DNA from: Misgurnus anguillicaudatus
Taxonomy: Eukaryota > Chordata > Actinopteri > Cypriniformes > Cobitidae
Length of the DNA: 64,000 bases
Direction of reading: 5' to 3'
Assembly: GCF_027580225.2 (NCBI RefSeq)
Contig: NW_027395276.1
Coordinates: forward strand, 2,518,501-2,582,500
Each line of letters starts with the position of its first letter. The first letter of the stretch is position 1. This document shows positions 1 to 10,174 of the stretch, piece by piece. The position numbers and the translations under genes are program-made. Below the pieces are notes generated by a model. It was not told the origin of the DNA. It saw nothing but the letters and a program-made list of their open reading frames with translations, and did not search any database.

Positions 1-146
1 TGCGGCTTCCAGCACTCTGTCTGTAAATAATGCCGAAAAAAAAATCGGCGAACACAGCAGCCATGTATCGGCCGATGCCGATACACATAAAACTCGCAAA
101 AATTGCCCCGATATATCGGCCGGCCGATTAATCGGTCTATCACTAA
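1..146. repeat. end of a TE with TATCGGCCGGCC-type terminus
   Basis: Contains repeated tatcggcc/ggccgata motifs (palindromic ccgatatatcgg and ccggccgattaatcgg), then tctatcacta. This is typical of a terminal part of fish hAT-like nonautonomous elements. Only one end lies in the window. Confidence 0.45.
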
Positions 147-405
147 CTTCTAGTAAATAATTTAGGTAAAGGGGGTCCAGCTGACAAAAAAAGGTGAATT
201 TCTTTGTGCCAAGAAATCAGCAAATCAATCATGCTCTTAAAGGCCCTTTCAAAAAAAAATTCAACCTTCCCTAATACATTAAACTCTATGTGGAGATTCA
301 GAGGGAGATGGACGAGGAACTGACCTCGGGTCTGAAACTGTGTGGCCTGATGTATCTACTGTGTCCAGGGGCGCCCCTGGGTGTGGCGGACCCCTTAGCG
401 CTGAC

Positions 406-471
406 CTGCCCCTGGGGCTCCGGGCCACTCTGCCGGTCTAGGCACCAGTCCTGCTCTTCCCTTCGCCAGTA
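406..471 (-). CDS. possible mtcl1 exon (66 bp)
   Basis: On the minus strand a long pyrimidine tract (about 475-515) runs into gcag and then 66 bp of GC-rich open sequence (YWRREEQDWCLDRQSGPEPQ, then G, Q). A CAG|gtcagc donor follows. The frame is open in phase 0, which is what mtcl1 exon 5 requires of the next exon. If the donor is not used, the frame stays open for 58 codons to a TGA at 298, giving a possible alternative last exon. The peptide is charged and Trp/Arg/Glu-rich, but I cannot match it to a remembered MTCL1 segment. The call therefore rests on splice sites, phase and composition only. Confidence 0.35.
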
Positions 472-481
472 CTGCGAGTGA

Positions 482-1647
482 GGGAGGGTCGGGAAAGTGG
501 AGGAGAGAGGGGGAGATGTGTGGGGACCGGTGAACGACAAACACACACGAGACAAGAAAGAGTGGAGAACAAAACTCAATGTGGAACTCAAAAGTGTGAA
601 ATGTACAGAAGGGTCGGTGAGGTCGTGTGACACACTGTACTTCAAAAACATAAGAATGGTTATGAATTTTCAAAAAATAAAAAATAAATAAAAAAACAGA
701 AAGTGAGAGGCAGCGGCTACAGGATGAAGAAAAGCGCAAAAAGAAAGACCAACTTAAAGATGGTGGCATAGGAGAGAGACGTGAAGAGCACAAGCACAAG
801 GAGAAACAGAAACATGGGTGGAAACATCTGAATGGAACAAATGAGGGAGAGAGAAAGAGTGAGAAAAGTGGGAGGGGCCAAAAGGGGGTAAAAAAGAATG
901 CAAAACACCGGTTATGAAGCGCATGCGATGGGGACACATGAGTCTTACAACCAATAACCCAAAATGTGTAGTGACAGCTGGAAATAAATGCTAAACGTCA
1001 TGCTAAATTCCAGACTTTCCATCAAAATCTTGATCCTAAAACGCTTTCTTTCACCTCTGGAAAACTATTCTATTATAATTATAAAATGAAAATGACTAAT
1101 AATAATAACAATAATAATAAATATTTAAATAAAAATATTTAACAATTTTACATTTTATTGTTAATGTGACATCCAACTAAGTATTCTAATATGTATTTCT
1201 ACATATTTCTTTTTTACTACGGTATTACAATTTTATGATTAGCAAGAAGAGGAGTCACATGCTTTTTGATCAGGCATTACAAACATGTACCCCTGGGGTC
1301 CAAGATGGATTGGATTTTGACGGAAGCTTGAATTTGATATGACAACAGCATTCTGCTCAGCCATGCAATGAAAGCAGACGCTTAGCAAACTTAAGCTGTT
1401 GAAGAAGGTCATCAATTAATTTTCTGGTCTCATATTATACAGTGTGTGACATCTACAGTTAATAGATTTGGGATGTAGGCTGAGACTTTCATACAGGTTT
1501 GACGTACACAGCAAAATCCCCAGCGTTAAATTACCACCAGCTCCGTGTTTATATTGGTTAATTAGGTTTTTAAGTGATAATTGAGTGATGATTATTTGAT
1601 TATTGAAGACACCTGATGATAATGAGCAGAATCACTAAAAAACACAA
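482..1647. other. purine-rich then AT-rich intronic sequence
   Basis: About 482-900 is strongly purine-rich on the plus strand (gaga/gaaa runs), hence a pyrimidine tract on the mtcl1 sense strand just upstream of the candidate exon. From 960 it becomes AT-rich with no recognisable gene. Confidence 0.5.
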
Positions 1648-1654
1648 GAACTCC

Positions 1655-2239
1655 AACTGAGGCTTTGTCCACACGAAGCCGGTGCATTCCCTATCCGATA
1701 ATTTTTTTCCTTGTTCTAAAAAAATAATCCGTAAACACGAAACCACTGAAACCGACTGAAAGCGGTGTAGTATATATGCCGGACCAGTATGGGGCGCTGT
1801 AATTCTGCCACAGATATACACTATACACAGAGAAGAAGACTTTGAGCATGCGCATAACCAACGTATGGTGTTGTCCGTTATCGCTTGTTGGTCACCACAA
1901 TTGCATAGAAGCAATAGATTTTGCTGTAATAAAGCTAGTAGGCTTTAGTAGCTTCTGTAGCACGAACACAATCACGTAGTCCGCCGTTATTGTTGTTGCT
2001 GTTACGTGTGACGCTTCCGACACGTGATGTGATGACGTTTTCGCTTCACAAAATATACGGATTGGCTGTACACACGAAACCGCAAGGGTGTCGGTTTCAG
2101 ATTTATCCACTTTAGGACCTGGTTTCAAAAAATAGCGGTTTCACTCTCTCAAAACGCCGGATCCGTGTGGACGAAACGGCAATACGATAACAAATTTATA
2201 CGTATACAGTGATATGCGTCTCCGTGTGGACAGCCCCTG
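1655..2239. mobile_element. nonautonomous hAT-like element with gtccacacg TIRs
   Basis: The left end ggctttgtccacacgaagcc is mirrored at the right by cgtctccgtgtggacagccc. Sub-terminal copies of the tccgtgtggacgaaac motif lie inside. Flanks ctccaact and cttccagt could be a decayed 8-bp TSD. No transposase is present. Confidence 0.6.
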
Positions 2240-2243
2240 ACTT

Positions 2244-3282
2244 CCAGTGACCTTAAATAAAAATCAGCTGAAAAGAAAAAAACTAGAATCACTTTACTTC
2301 TGTTATGTGTCCACATTTCTTTACTTTTTTTTTTTTAGAATTGTTAAACGTTTAGATGCTGATGTTTTATTGAAATGTTTGGTCACCATTATGATAATCA
2401 GTGTTCCCTTTAGTTGGGTAGTTTGACTCTAGGCTTTTGTTTCAGTTTGTAGTCTTGTAACAGTGTTTAACAAAACACATCAAATATTGCAAAGGAAACA
2501 AGGGCTATCAGTTGGTACAGCTTAAGTTAAAGAACAATTAACCAGCATTCAGTTATTAAAAACAGTTATTTGTTGCTTTCAGTAGGGTTGCACGAATCTG
2601 ACTCTCTAAATCTTTTTTTATACATTCAGGCAATTGTTGCTTTTAACATATAGATACCCAGATATCATCATGAATCGCAACCATGGTGACAAACATAATG
2701 TTGCAAATTGCAATGCATCCACAATAGTATAAAATGCATGACTCCCATCATGCATTGCAATATAAATTATGTCACCATTGTTGTGATTTATGACATCTGC
2801 ACATGAGACAAAACAGAACTTCCAGAATGTATTTAACAATGTAATTTAGAAAGCTTGGTCTGAGGAATGATCTGTTAGTGAAATCCAATACAGAATATAT
2901 ATATTTTATCAACATCCATTTAATTGTCTATGAGTCATGTGTTTTTTCTTTTACAGTGTAAGCAATTTACTTGATAATTTTGCTTTAACATTCTTTGCAA
3001 CAAAAATGTGTTTGATAAAAAGACCTCAAAAGGAATAAACAAAAGACAAACTGCCCAACTAAAGGAAGCACTGATCACCATAATGGTGAAATTACAAAGT
3101 AGACAAAATGACAGAAAAAGTCAGTCTGGTTTGTAACGAGAAATATTTAATATCTTTTCAGTTGACTTTATTTAAGGAAGTGGCTGGAAGTCAGTTGTAG
3201 TTCTGCTCATTATCATCAGCTGTCTTCAATAATCAGACAATCATTACTTAAATGATCACTTAAGTATCTAATCAAGTGCTTC
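2244..3282. other. AT-rich sequence with a short foldback
   Basis: No gene recognised. A degenerate inverted repeat lies at about 2671-2795 (caaccatggtgacaaacata against a mirrored copy with tatgtcaccattgttgtgat). Confidence 0.4.
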
Positions 3283-3857
3283 GGTGTTAAGCTGCCTTTC
3301 CACTGCACACGACAAATGCCGGCCGATAAACCGGAAGTCATTCATTTCCTATGGAGAGTCTCAAAGGGGCTCCGTGAGGTCCCAACCATCTGCGGATGCG
3401 TAATTTGTTGAATCCGTAAAAAAATTAAACTTGTGCCACTACACTGCATGCGATATGCTGACCGGAAGTGATATATTTCAGTGTATTCCAATCAAAAACT
3501 GAGGTGAAAATTATTTATCATTTTTTGTTTAACTTTATCAGGAACATTTGAATCCTTAAAAAAACAATTGATTACTGATAAGTAATATATTATTAATTTA
3601 ATATGTATATCTTATTTTAATCTTGTCTCCATATGTTCCCTCCAAAAATATATCGACAGTCTTTATTCATAGCTGTTTATTGTTTCATTCATTTGCGTTT
3701 ATTTATTCCACTAATAAATAAATATTGGAATGAAGCCTCTTGCTGTTCCATGTTATGATTAAACTGAAACTTCATTACGACTGCCACTAGGGGGTGAACT
3801 CCGACAATCGTGTCTTTTTGTCGTCTGCAGTGGAAAGGCGGCTTTTCTTTTAACACC
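3283..3857. mobile_element. MITE with ~27-bp TIRs (cctttccactgca)
   Basis: The left end ggtgttaagctgcctttcca and the right end form an inverted repeat. The core cctttccactgca[cg]acgacaa is nearly identical in both. The right arm has a 5-bp insertion. About 575 bp, noncoding. Confidence 0.75.
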
Positions 3858-4442
3858 CTGCTGGTGCTACCCATATATAAACACCGGGGATTTTGCTGTG
3901 TAGGGCTGGGGGGTATGACAGTATATCCCCTTTACTGTGAAATAAAATATCTACCGCAAATGATAGTGTGTATACTGTGAAATGTAAATAAGTGGGCGTG
4001 TAAATAAGTTTGATGTGCCCTAAAGCAAGGAACCCAACAGCTTAGCCGATGGGTTTTCAGCACAGAACATGGGCTAATTAAAATATGAGAAGGTAGCAAT
4101 GCTTTAACATGTTTTCATTTGTACTCTTAGTAAATATGCAAAATCGTTCCCTCAGTTTTTCTGATGATTTGCCTTTGAAAATAATTTGAAAGTCCCAATA
4201 ATGTTTTCAGTTGAAATAATCAAATCATTGCAAATTATATGATAAACTACTAACACCAATAGATGTCAAACGCATGTTTTTAGACAGGTTATTTGTTGAA
4301 AAGTTGACTCATGTTATTGTCAAGTTGACTAAAAAGCACAAAGCAGGAATAAAGCTACAAGCTTTATTGAGAGCAGCTTTCCGAAATTGTTTAGCAAAAC
4401 TTACACTTAAACACCAAACACTTAAAAATATGCTTAACTTAA

Positions 4443-4934
4443 AGGGCACCTATTATGCAAAATCCACTTTGGATATAAATGTGCGTTGGCAGTGTGTGAA
4501 CACAACTACCCTACAATGAAAACATCCACCATAGACATGCAGTTTTGATTCTCTTGTTATTGTGACATCACACAAATAAAGCCCCGCCCACACCAACTGT
4601 CTGACTGGTTAATTTGACCCAAAAGCTTTTCTAAATGTGTTTGTTAGCACATTATAGCACTAATTCAACTAAAGATACTATTGTCTTAGACGGTATTCAC
4701 AGGAATCAGATCTATTTTAGCCAAAAGCGATTACAGTCTGTTGGTCAGGGAATGTGTAGCTCATTTGCATTTAAAGGTACAGACATGAAAACTGCTTTTT
4801 TTTTGCTCCCACCCAAATAGGGGCATTATGGACGTGCTAAAATAAATGATCTATAACAAATGCTATAACAAATGATTCTAGGCACACCTAAGACTTCATA
4901 TTACATCTAGTAAAATGTGCATAATATGTGCCCT
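4443..4934. mobile_element. TTAA-type MITE, agggcac family
   Basis: TIRs agggcacctattatgcaaa and its mirror end in tgccct, flanked by TTAA (4439-4442) and TTAC (4935-4938, one change). The inner part has the 'agctcatttgcatttaaagg…ctcccac' segment shared with the element starting at 22232. Confidence 0.75.
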
Positions 4935-4938
4935 TTAC

Positions 4939-6167
4939 AGAAAAGAAGACTAGGCCAGTCTTATTCTTGATAAGGCAAATACATTCAATTTATGTAACAC
5001 TCATGTTGAGCAATATTAAACACATTAATGGCTGCTCCACAGTATACGCCGTAAGTATGAGTGTGATGCCACATCAACAGGGTCCAAAAATAACAATGGC
5101 AAAATGAGAGTAAAAACTGTCTTGGTACTAGAGGTCTTCACTGGTCAACTTAGATCCAAAAACCAGAGGTTCCGTCCGAGACCTGAGCGGGTTCAGGTCT
5201 GAAAGTTTCGGTATAATAATAGTGACATTGGATTCTTGGGTAATTTAAAATAAATGTGTTTTTGCAAACGGACCAGAGACGATCCGAACTCTCCCGAGAG
5301 TCTTTTCCAACCCCCGCTTTGTTTGCCAAGAGCGCCTGCAACATTGTGTGGCTCGGATATTTAAATCATTTAGTTTCAGTCAATCTTCATTGTTCTGTTG
5401 CACTTTTACAATTTTTTTTTTCGGGCTGTATGGTTCCATAAAGAACATCCACAAACCTCTCTTTGATTCTTTGGGGAACCAAAAATGCTTTTTCTACGGC
5501 ATCACAATGGAGGCTAAAGTTATTTTGGACCCTGCACATCAAATCCAAACCCAACAGGGTACAGAACCCAGTAGCCCTGTGAAGCCATGCAGTAAATACT
5601 CCTAAACCCCTCCCCTGCCCCAGCAGCAATACAGCAAGCAGCCAGGGTAAGACATGAGGATGAATATATGGGGAGCGGGCGTTATGAGGGTTGCATTGAG
5701 GGTGGACATCACAAGAATAGGAAAGGTAAGAGCATGTTGGCTGAGCTGGGTGGCACTCGGGGCAGGTGTGTGTGTGTGTGTGTAATCATAGGGATGCATG
5801 TAGTTTGTTAACTATAACAAACAGTATTTGTCTTACTTGCTAAGATAATGTTTACCTCTACGATCTACAATCAAATGGAACATCTCAAATGGGCATGATT
5901 AGCCCTTTATTTATCAAGTTGAGGAGTCATGCCAGCCAGTGTGCTATAGGTTAAAAAGGTTTCTTCTGTAGCACATTCACAAAATTTCAGTACATGAAGA
6001 TGCGCAGAACCAACATAAGGCATATGCATTCTTGAAAAGGGACAAAGGCTTTTTAAATAAGGAAGCAGCAACAAAGGAAATTAAAGTTGGTATGTTATTG
6101 CATGTGATGGCGAACACTGAAGGGGCATTTATAATGAAAATGGAGGATACAGGTTCATCAAACTTAC
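4939..6167. other. mtcl1 intron sequence with TE fragments
   Basis: No exon recognised. The stretch 5130-5300 (gaggtcttcac… through tccgtccgagacctgagc) is a fragment of the family seen at 34880-35530. A short TG repeat lies at 5765-5782. Confidence 0.5.
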
Positions 6168-7565
6168 CTGAAGGTCTGTCATCAGATCTCTTCCCAGGGT
6201 TCCGATGGGTGAGTCCCTTGACATGGAGGTGACCGTGGAGAGAAAGCTGCTGGATTCGGTGAGGTTGGGCATAGGGGAGAGGTCATCCGTACGTTCCCGT
6301 AAACCATCCCCTAGATGATCTACCTTTTCCATGAATAGCTGGAGTTCAGTTCGGAAAGTCCTCATGCAGGTGTTGATGGAATCGAGCACCTGTGTGCCGG
6401 GGTTAGATTTAGTATCAGAACCCTCTAGAAAATCCCCTCCCATGACCACCAGGTGTCCTTCGCGGACAAGACTGTCTGTGTCCGTAATGAGCCGTTCCAC
6501 TGTTTTTCCGAGTCGTTCCACTTCACGCCTGATGTTGTTGAGCGTCTCCCGGTCCTCTCGTCTCCGCTGGGCCAACTCGGCAGCTCCCGACTCTCCAGAG
6601 GGTTTCTCACCACTGGCGAACCCAGAGGTAGCAGTCTTCTCAAACAGATCATCGGAGTCGCTCTCCCCACCGACAGGACCTTCCCGTTTGGGCTGCAGCA
6701 ACAAAAGCCTGGCCGTCTCCTCTTCGTCTTGTTCCCTTCGCCCGGCATCGCTGTCCGCGTCGCTATCACGAGGGCTACCGGTGCGCACACCAAGGTTTGA
6801 CGCCAGGTCACAACGCTGCATATTTGAGATTAGCACCCGGTTCTCGTACTGTAACTTCATCACCTTCCCGCTAAGCTCGTTAATTTGGAGTCTTGAGGTT
6901 TTCAGCTCCTCCTGTAGGGTGGCGCTGTTAACTGGGCAAGCTAAGAAACCATTACCTCCCCCACTCCCGCTGGTAGGTTTTAGTGCCCCAGCACTTGCAC
7001 CTTCAGCACCCTCCGACTCCCTTTCAGTTTGGCTGGGCCCAAATTTGAAACGGTTAAGCTCGGATGTCAACTGCTTGTTGTGGTCCTCGATCTCAGAGAT
7101 GGAGCGGCGCAAAAGCTCCGCCTCCTCTTCCACAAACTGCAGGTGGCGGCGAAGTTCACTGGCAGATTCCAACGCATCGCCACCATACGGTGAGGTAGGG
7201 ACACTCGAGAAGGGTTCACGCCCGAAGCAGTCTCTCTCGTATTGGCAGCGCAGGTCCTCATTTTCCGCCCGAAGTCCGCGGTTTTCCACCTCTAGCTCTA
7301 CGATTTTCCTGCCCAGGATGTTGGCTTCCTCCTCTACCAGTTTGAGCCGTAAGCGTAACTCTGCCTCGCGGGTAGTGTGGGGACCTCCACCCGTCACATC
7401 CACCAGGGGCAAAGGGCTGTCGACGTCCCCGTATAGCGATTTGTACTTCTGCATCTCCTGTTCCAGCTCATCCTTCTCACGGCCCAGTTTTGCCATCTTT
7501 TTACGCATAAGGGTCGATTCCTCCTTGGCAAACTGCAGCTGACAACGCAGGTCTGCACTGTCCTC
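6168..7565 (-). CDS. mtcl1: mtcl1 coding exon 5 (large central exon, 466 codons)
   Basis: Large exon of 1398 bp, from a ctgtatag acceptor (reads [16 protein letters not shown]) to CAG|gtaagt. Both junctions are phase 0. The order is: a coiled-coil block with [17 protein letters not shown]; the very conserved [16 protein letters not shown] region; [20 protein letters not shown]; a Gly/Ser linker; [18 protein letters not shown]; an acidic stretch with [12 protein letters not shown] and [15 protein letters not shown]; and the Ser-rich [20 protein letters not shown] near the end. These blocks match vertebrate MTCL1 in order and spacing. The C-terminal microtubule-stabilising part and the stop codon lie beyond the left edge. 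The long plus-strand frame over this exon (6331-7542) is an antisense shadow. Confidence 0.95.
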
Positions 7566-8032
7566 CTATACAGACCGAAATATGTGACAATATAATGATT
7601 TGTACAGAAAGTTTTTATAATATACTGTGCAATAAAACTTATTGGTATGGGAGATAATTTTTCCAAATAAAAAAGAATACACTGAAAACAATAATACGTC
7701 TTATTCAGTCCACCGCCATGTTGATTCCAGACCAAGGCTGTGAGGGATGGACATCCAGAGGGTGCACTTTTAACCTATTGTTTTGTATCAGGATGCTGAT
7801 CATTCAGCCATCAAAACACAGAAAATATATAGTTTTACAAATTTTCACAGGACAAAAACCTCAGTAAACGTGGACATATGACCTAATTTAAGATGAGAAT
7901 AGCGCATTGTGTACATAATATCTGTTTTGGATTTTAGCCTGTTGGCTAATGGCTAATAACTGTTGTATGTATGTTTACTTTTCTTTAAAACACTATATAG
8001 TGCAACAATACAATATTTTATGACAACAACTA

Positions 8033-8280
8033 CTGCCCTACAAAGGCTAAGTGCAGTAACTATGCAAACACTGAAACTGGAAAGAAATGTCCTTAAAGTT
8101 TTTTACACCAGCCAGTCAAACATGTTACTGCAAATTTGGTGCACATATTTCTCCGAAATGGGACAGAATTAAACCAGGAGACTTTGTCACAAGACACATC
8201 AGATCTCACAAAGCCCAGTTCAACCCTTAACTCAATTTTGACCAAATGCATAGTTACTGCGCTTTGGCTTTGTAGGGCAG
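8033..8280. mobile_element. MITE with 35-bp TIRs and TA duplication
   Basis: The ends ctgccctacaaaggctaagt and the mirrored acttgcgcttt…gtagggcag type are about 90% alike over 35 bp, with TA on both sides. It sits inside the 7699-10011 element. Confidence 0.75.
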
Positions 8281-8311
8281 TATAGTAGCATATACATCTC
8301 CAGTTTGTATA

Positions 8312-8478
8312 GCCCTTACGAAAATGAAACATAGTTACTGTAGTAAAAATAACCATGGTTTTGACAAAACCATAGTTAAACCATGGCTAGTGTAATAAAA
8401 CCATGGTTTTGCTAATAGTAATTCAAACATGGTTACTACACTTTTACCACAAAAAACATAGTTAATTTTTCATAAGGG
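8312..8478. mobile_element. small foldback MITE (cccttacgaaaa)
   Basis: The left end cccttacgaaaatgaaacat is mirrored by the right end atgttaattt..cataaggg type. Between them are repeated accatggttt / aaaccatggt motifs that fold on themselves. Confidence 0.65.
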
Positions 8479-8769
8479 AAAACATAAAAGTATGTCCCAA
8501 TGTATTTTCTGTGTTATGTTTGTTCAAGATATGAACATTGACTTAATAATGTGTGATTAGCTTTATAACAAGCTATTTATGTGATAGTTTGATGTGCAAG
8601 TATTGTTAGAGGTAAAAACCCCATATAAACCCCCAAGTTGTGTAAAAATGTTATTTAGAAATTAATCCTGCTTCTGTTGATTCTGGTCAATGTGCTTAAA
8701 AAACCTACCAGAATTTTTTTTTTAATGTTAATCAATGATTAGCCAACAGGCAAATAACAAAACAGATTG

Positions 8770-9366
8770 TGGGCCCTACACACGGCGCAATGCAGCGCAA
8801 AGTGCAACCCAGAGTTTATTGCTAGTTTCAGCAAGGCGCAGTTATCATTTTCACGTTCTTTAAATAGCAAATGCCTTTGTGCACCAATGGGCATTCTGGT
8901 CTGAAAACGAGGTGTGTTCAGGCACATTACTGGAGTGTTGATATTTTGAGGCAACTAAAATTTACTACGCCATTGATCAACTAAAACCTGGTCTAAAGTC
9001 AACAACAATTTTAGACTGTGCTCTAGGCGCACAAACCATTTTTCCCATCGTTAAATTAGCAAAAGTGGATTCGGACACGCCCTTTTAGACTATGCGCCGT
9101 GCGCTTTAGACCAGTGCTTCCCAATTCTGGTCCTCAAAGACCGCCTCCCAAATTTTTTTTGATGTTTTCTTATTTAAAACACGTGATTCAACTAATCAGC
9201 ATCCTTCTAAAATGGTAAACATGTCTCCCTAACTAGCTGATGAGTTAAATCAGGTGTGTTAAATAAGGAGACTTCTAAAGCTTTTTGGGAGGGGGTCCTC
9301 GAGGACCAGGATTGGGAAGCACTGCTTTAGACAATGCGCCTAGAAGGTTAAAACTGGGCCCCTTAT
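8770..9366. mobile_element. gcgcaatgcagcgcaa MITE, interrupted copy
   Basis: Noncoding element starting gggccctacacacggcgcaa and ending ggttaaaactgggcccc. It is the same family as 43028-44261 (shared atgggc[ga]ttctggtctgaaaa, ttttgaggcaactaaaat and gtggattcggacacgccc). It is split by the hAT element at 9112-9324. Confidence 0.8.
9112..9324. mobile_element. 213-bp nonautonomous hAT (cagtgcttcccaat)
   Basis: Perfect 8-bp TSD ctttagac at 9104-9111 and 9325-9332. Terminal inverted repeats of about 40 bp begin cagtgcttcccaa[tt/tc]ctggt. The related MITE at 44217-44235 reads gcgctttagacaatgcgctt without the insert, so it is a paralogous empty site. Confidence 0.93.
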
Positions 9367-9376
9367 GTACACACAC

Positions 9377-9778
9377 TGCAAAAATTATTTTTAAGAAAAA
9401 AAGTTTTTAGTATTTTTGTCTTGTTTTCAGTAAAAATATCCAATAAATCTTAAATTAAGATGCTTTTTCTTGATGAGCAAAACGACCCAAGAAAATAAGT
9501 CTAGTTTTTAAAACAAAAAGATCAAATGTAAGTGATTTTGTGCATAAAACAAGCAAAAAAAATCTGCCAATGGGGTAAGCAATTGAATTTTTTTTATTTT
9601 TCTTGAATTTAGTGTTTCAGAAAAATGTTTAAGATTTTTTTGCTTGTTTGATGCACAAACTCACTTAAATTTGATATTTTTGGTCTAAAAACTAATTTAA
9701 GAATTTTTAGATATTTTTACTGAAAACAAGACAAAAATACAAAAAAAAATGTTCTTGAAAATAATTTTTTACAGTGCA
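9377..9778. mobile_element. ~400-bp foldback element (cactgcaaaaa)
   Basis: The left half (cactgcaaaaattattttta, tttttgtcttgttttcagta) is repeated inverted in the right half (tactgaaaacaagacaaaaa … ttttttacagtgcat). This is a common fish nonautonomous element. Confidence 0.75.
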
Positions 9779-10174
9779 TTGTGTACAGACTGCTCTTATC
9801 TCAAAATTAGGTCATATGTCCCTTCTCATTTTAACAATCCACGATTTCTGAGGTTCTTTGTCTTGTGGAAATTTGTAAAAGGATGTATTTTCTGATTTGA
9901 TGAATGAATGACCACCATTCCCGTACAGAACAATAGGTTTAAAGCACACGCTCTGGACGGCCATTCCTCACAGCCTCGTTTTGGAATCAACATGGCGGCG
10001 GACTGAATAAGGCCAAAGTTTCATAAAAAAAATTAACATCACCATATTTAAATTTACAAACATTTTAAAAAAACAGTATATTACTGTGACAAGACTGTAA
10101 ATATATAAATAAGAAAGCTTTCAGAGTACAGATTCAGCACTACAAAGCCACTAAAGCTATAACATCTTATAATA

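Larger units (their letters stand above)
7699..10011. mobile_element. long-inverted-repeat DNA element with nested insertions
   Basis: The left arm 7699-7956 is mirrored by 9775-10011 plus 8739-8767. The shared tip is ttattcagtcc[ag]ccgccatg. The right arm is split by two later insertions (8770-9366 and 9377-9774), and the loop holds two further MITEs. Noncoding; it lies in mtcl1 intron 4. Confidence 0.75.

Noticed and set aside
6331..7542. Long plus-strand frame of 403 codons
   Set aside because: It lies exactly antisense to mtcl1 exon 5, is Ser/Arg-rich from complementing Glu/Leu coiled-coil codons, and has no family resemblance.
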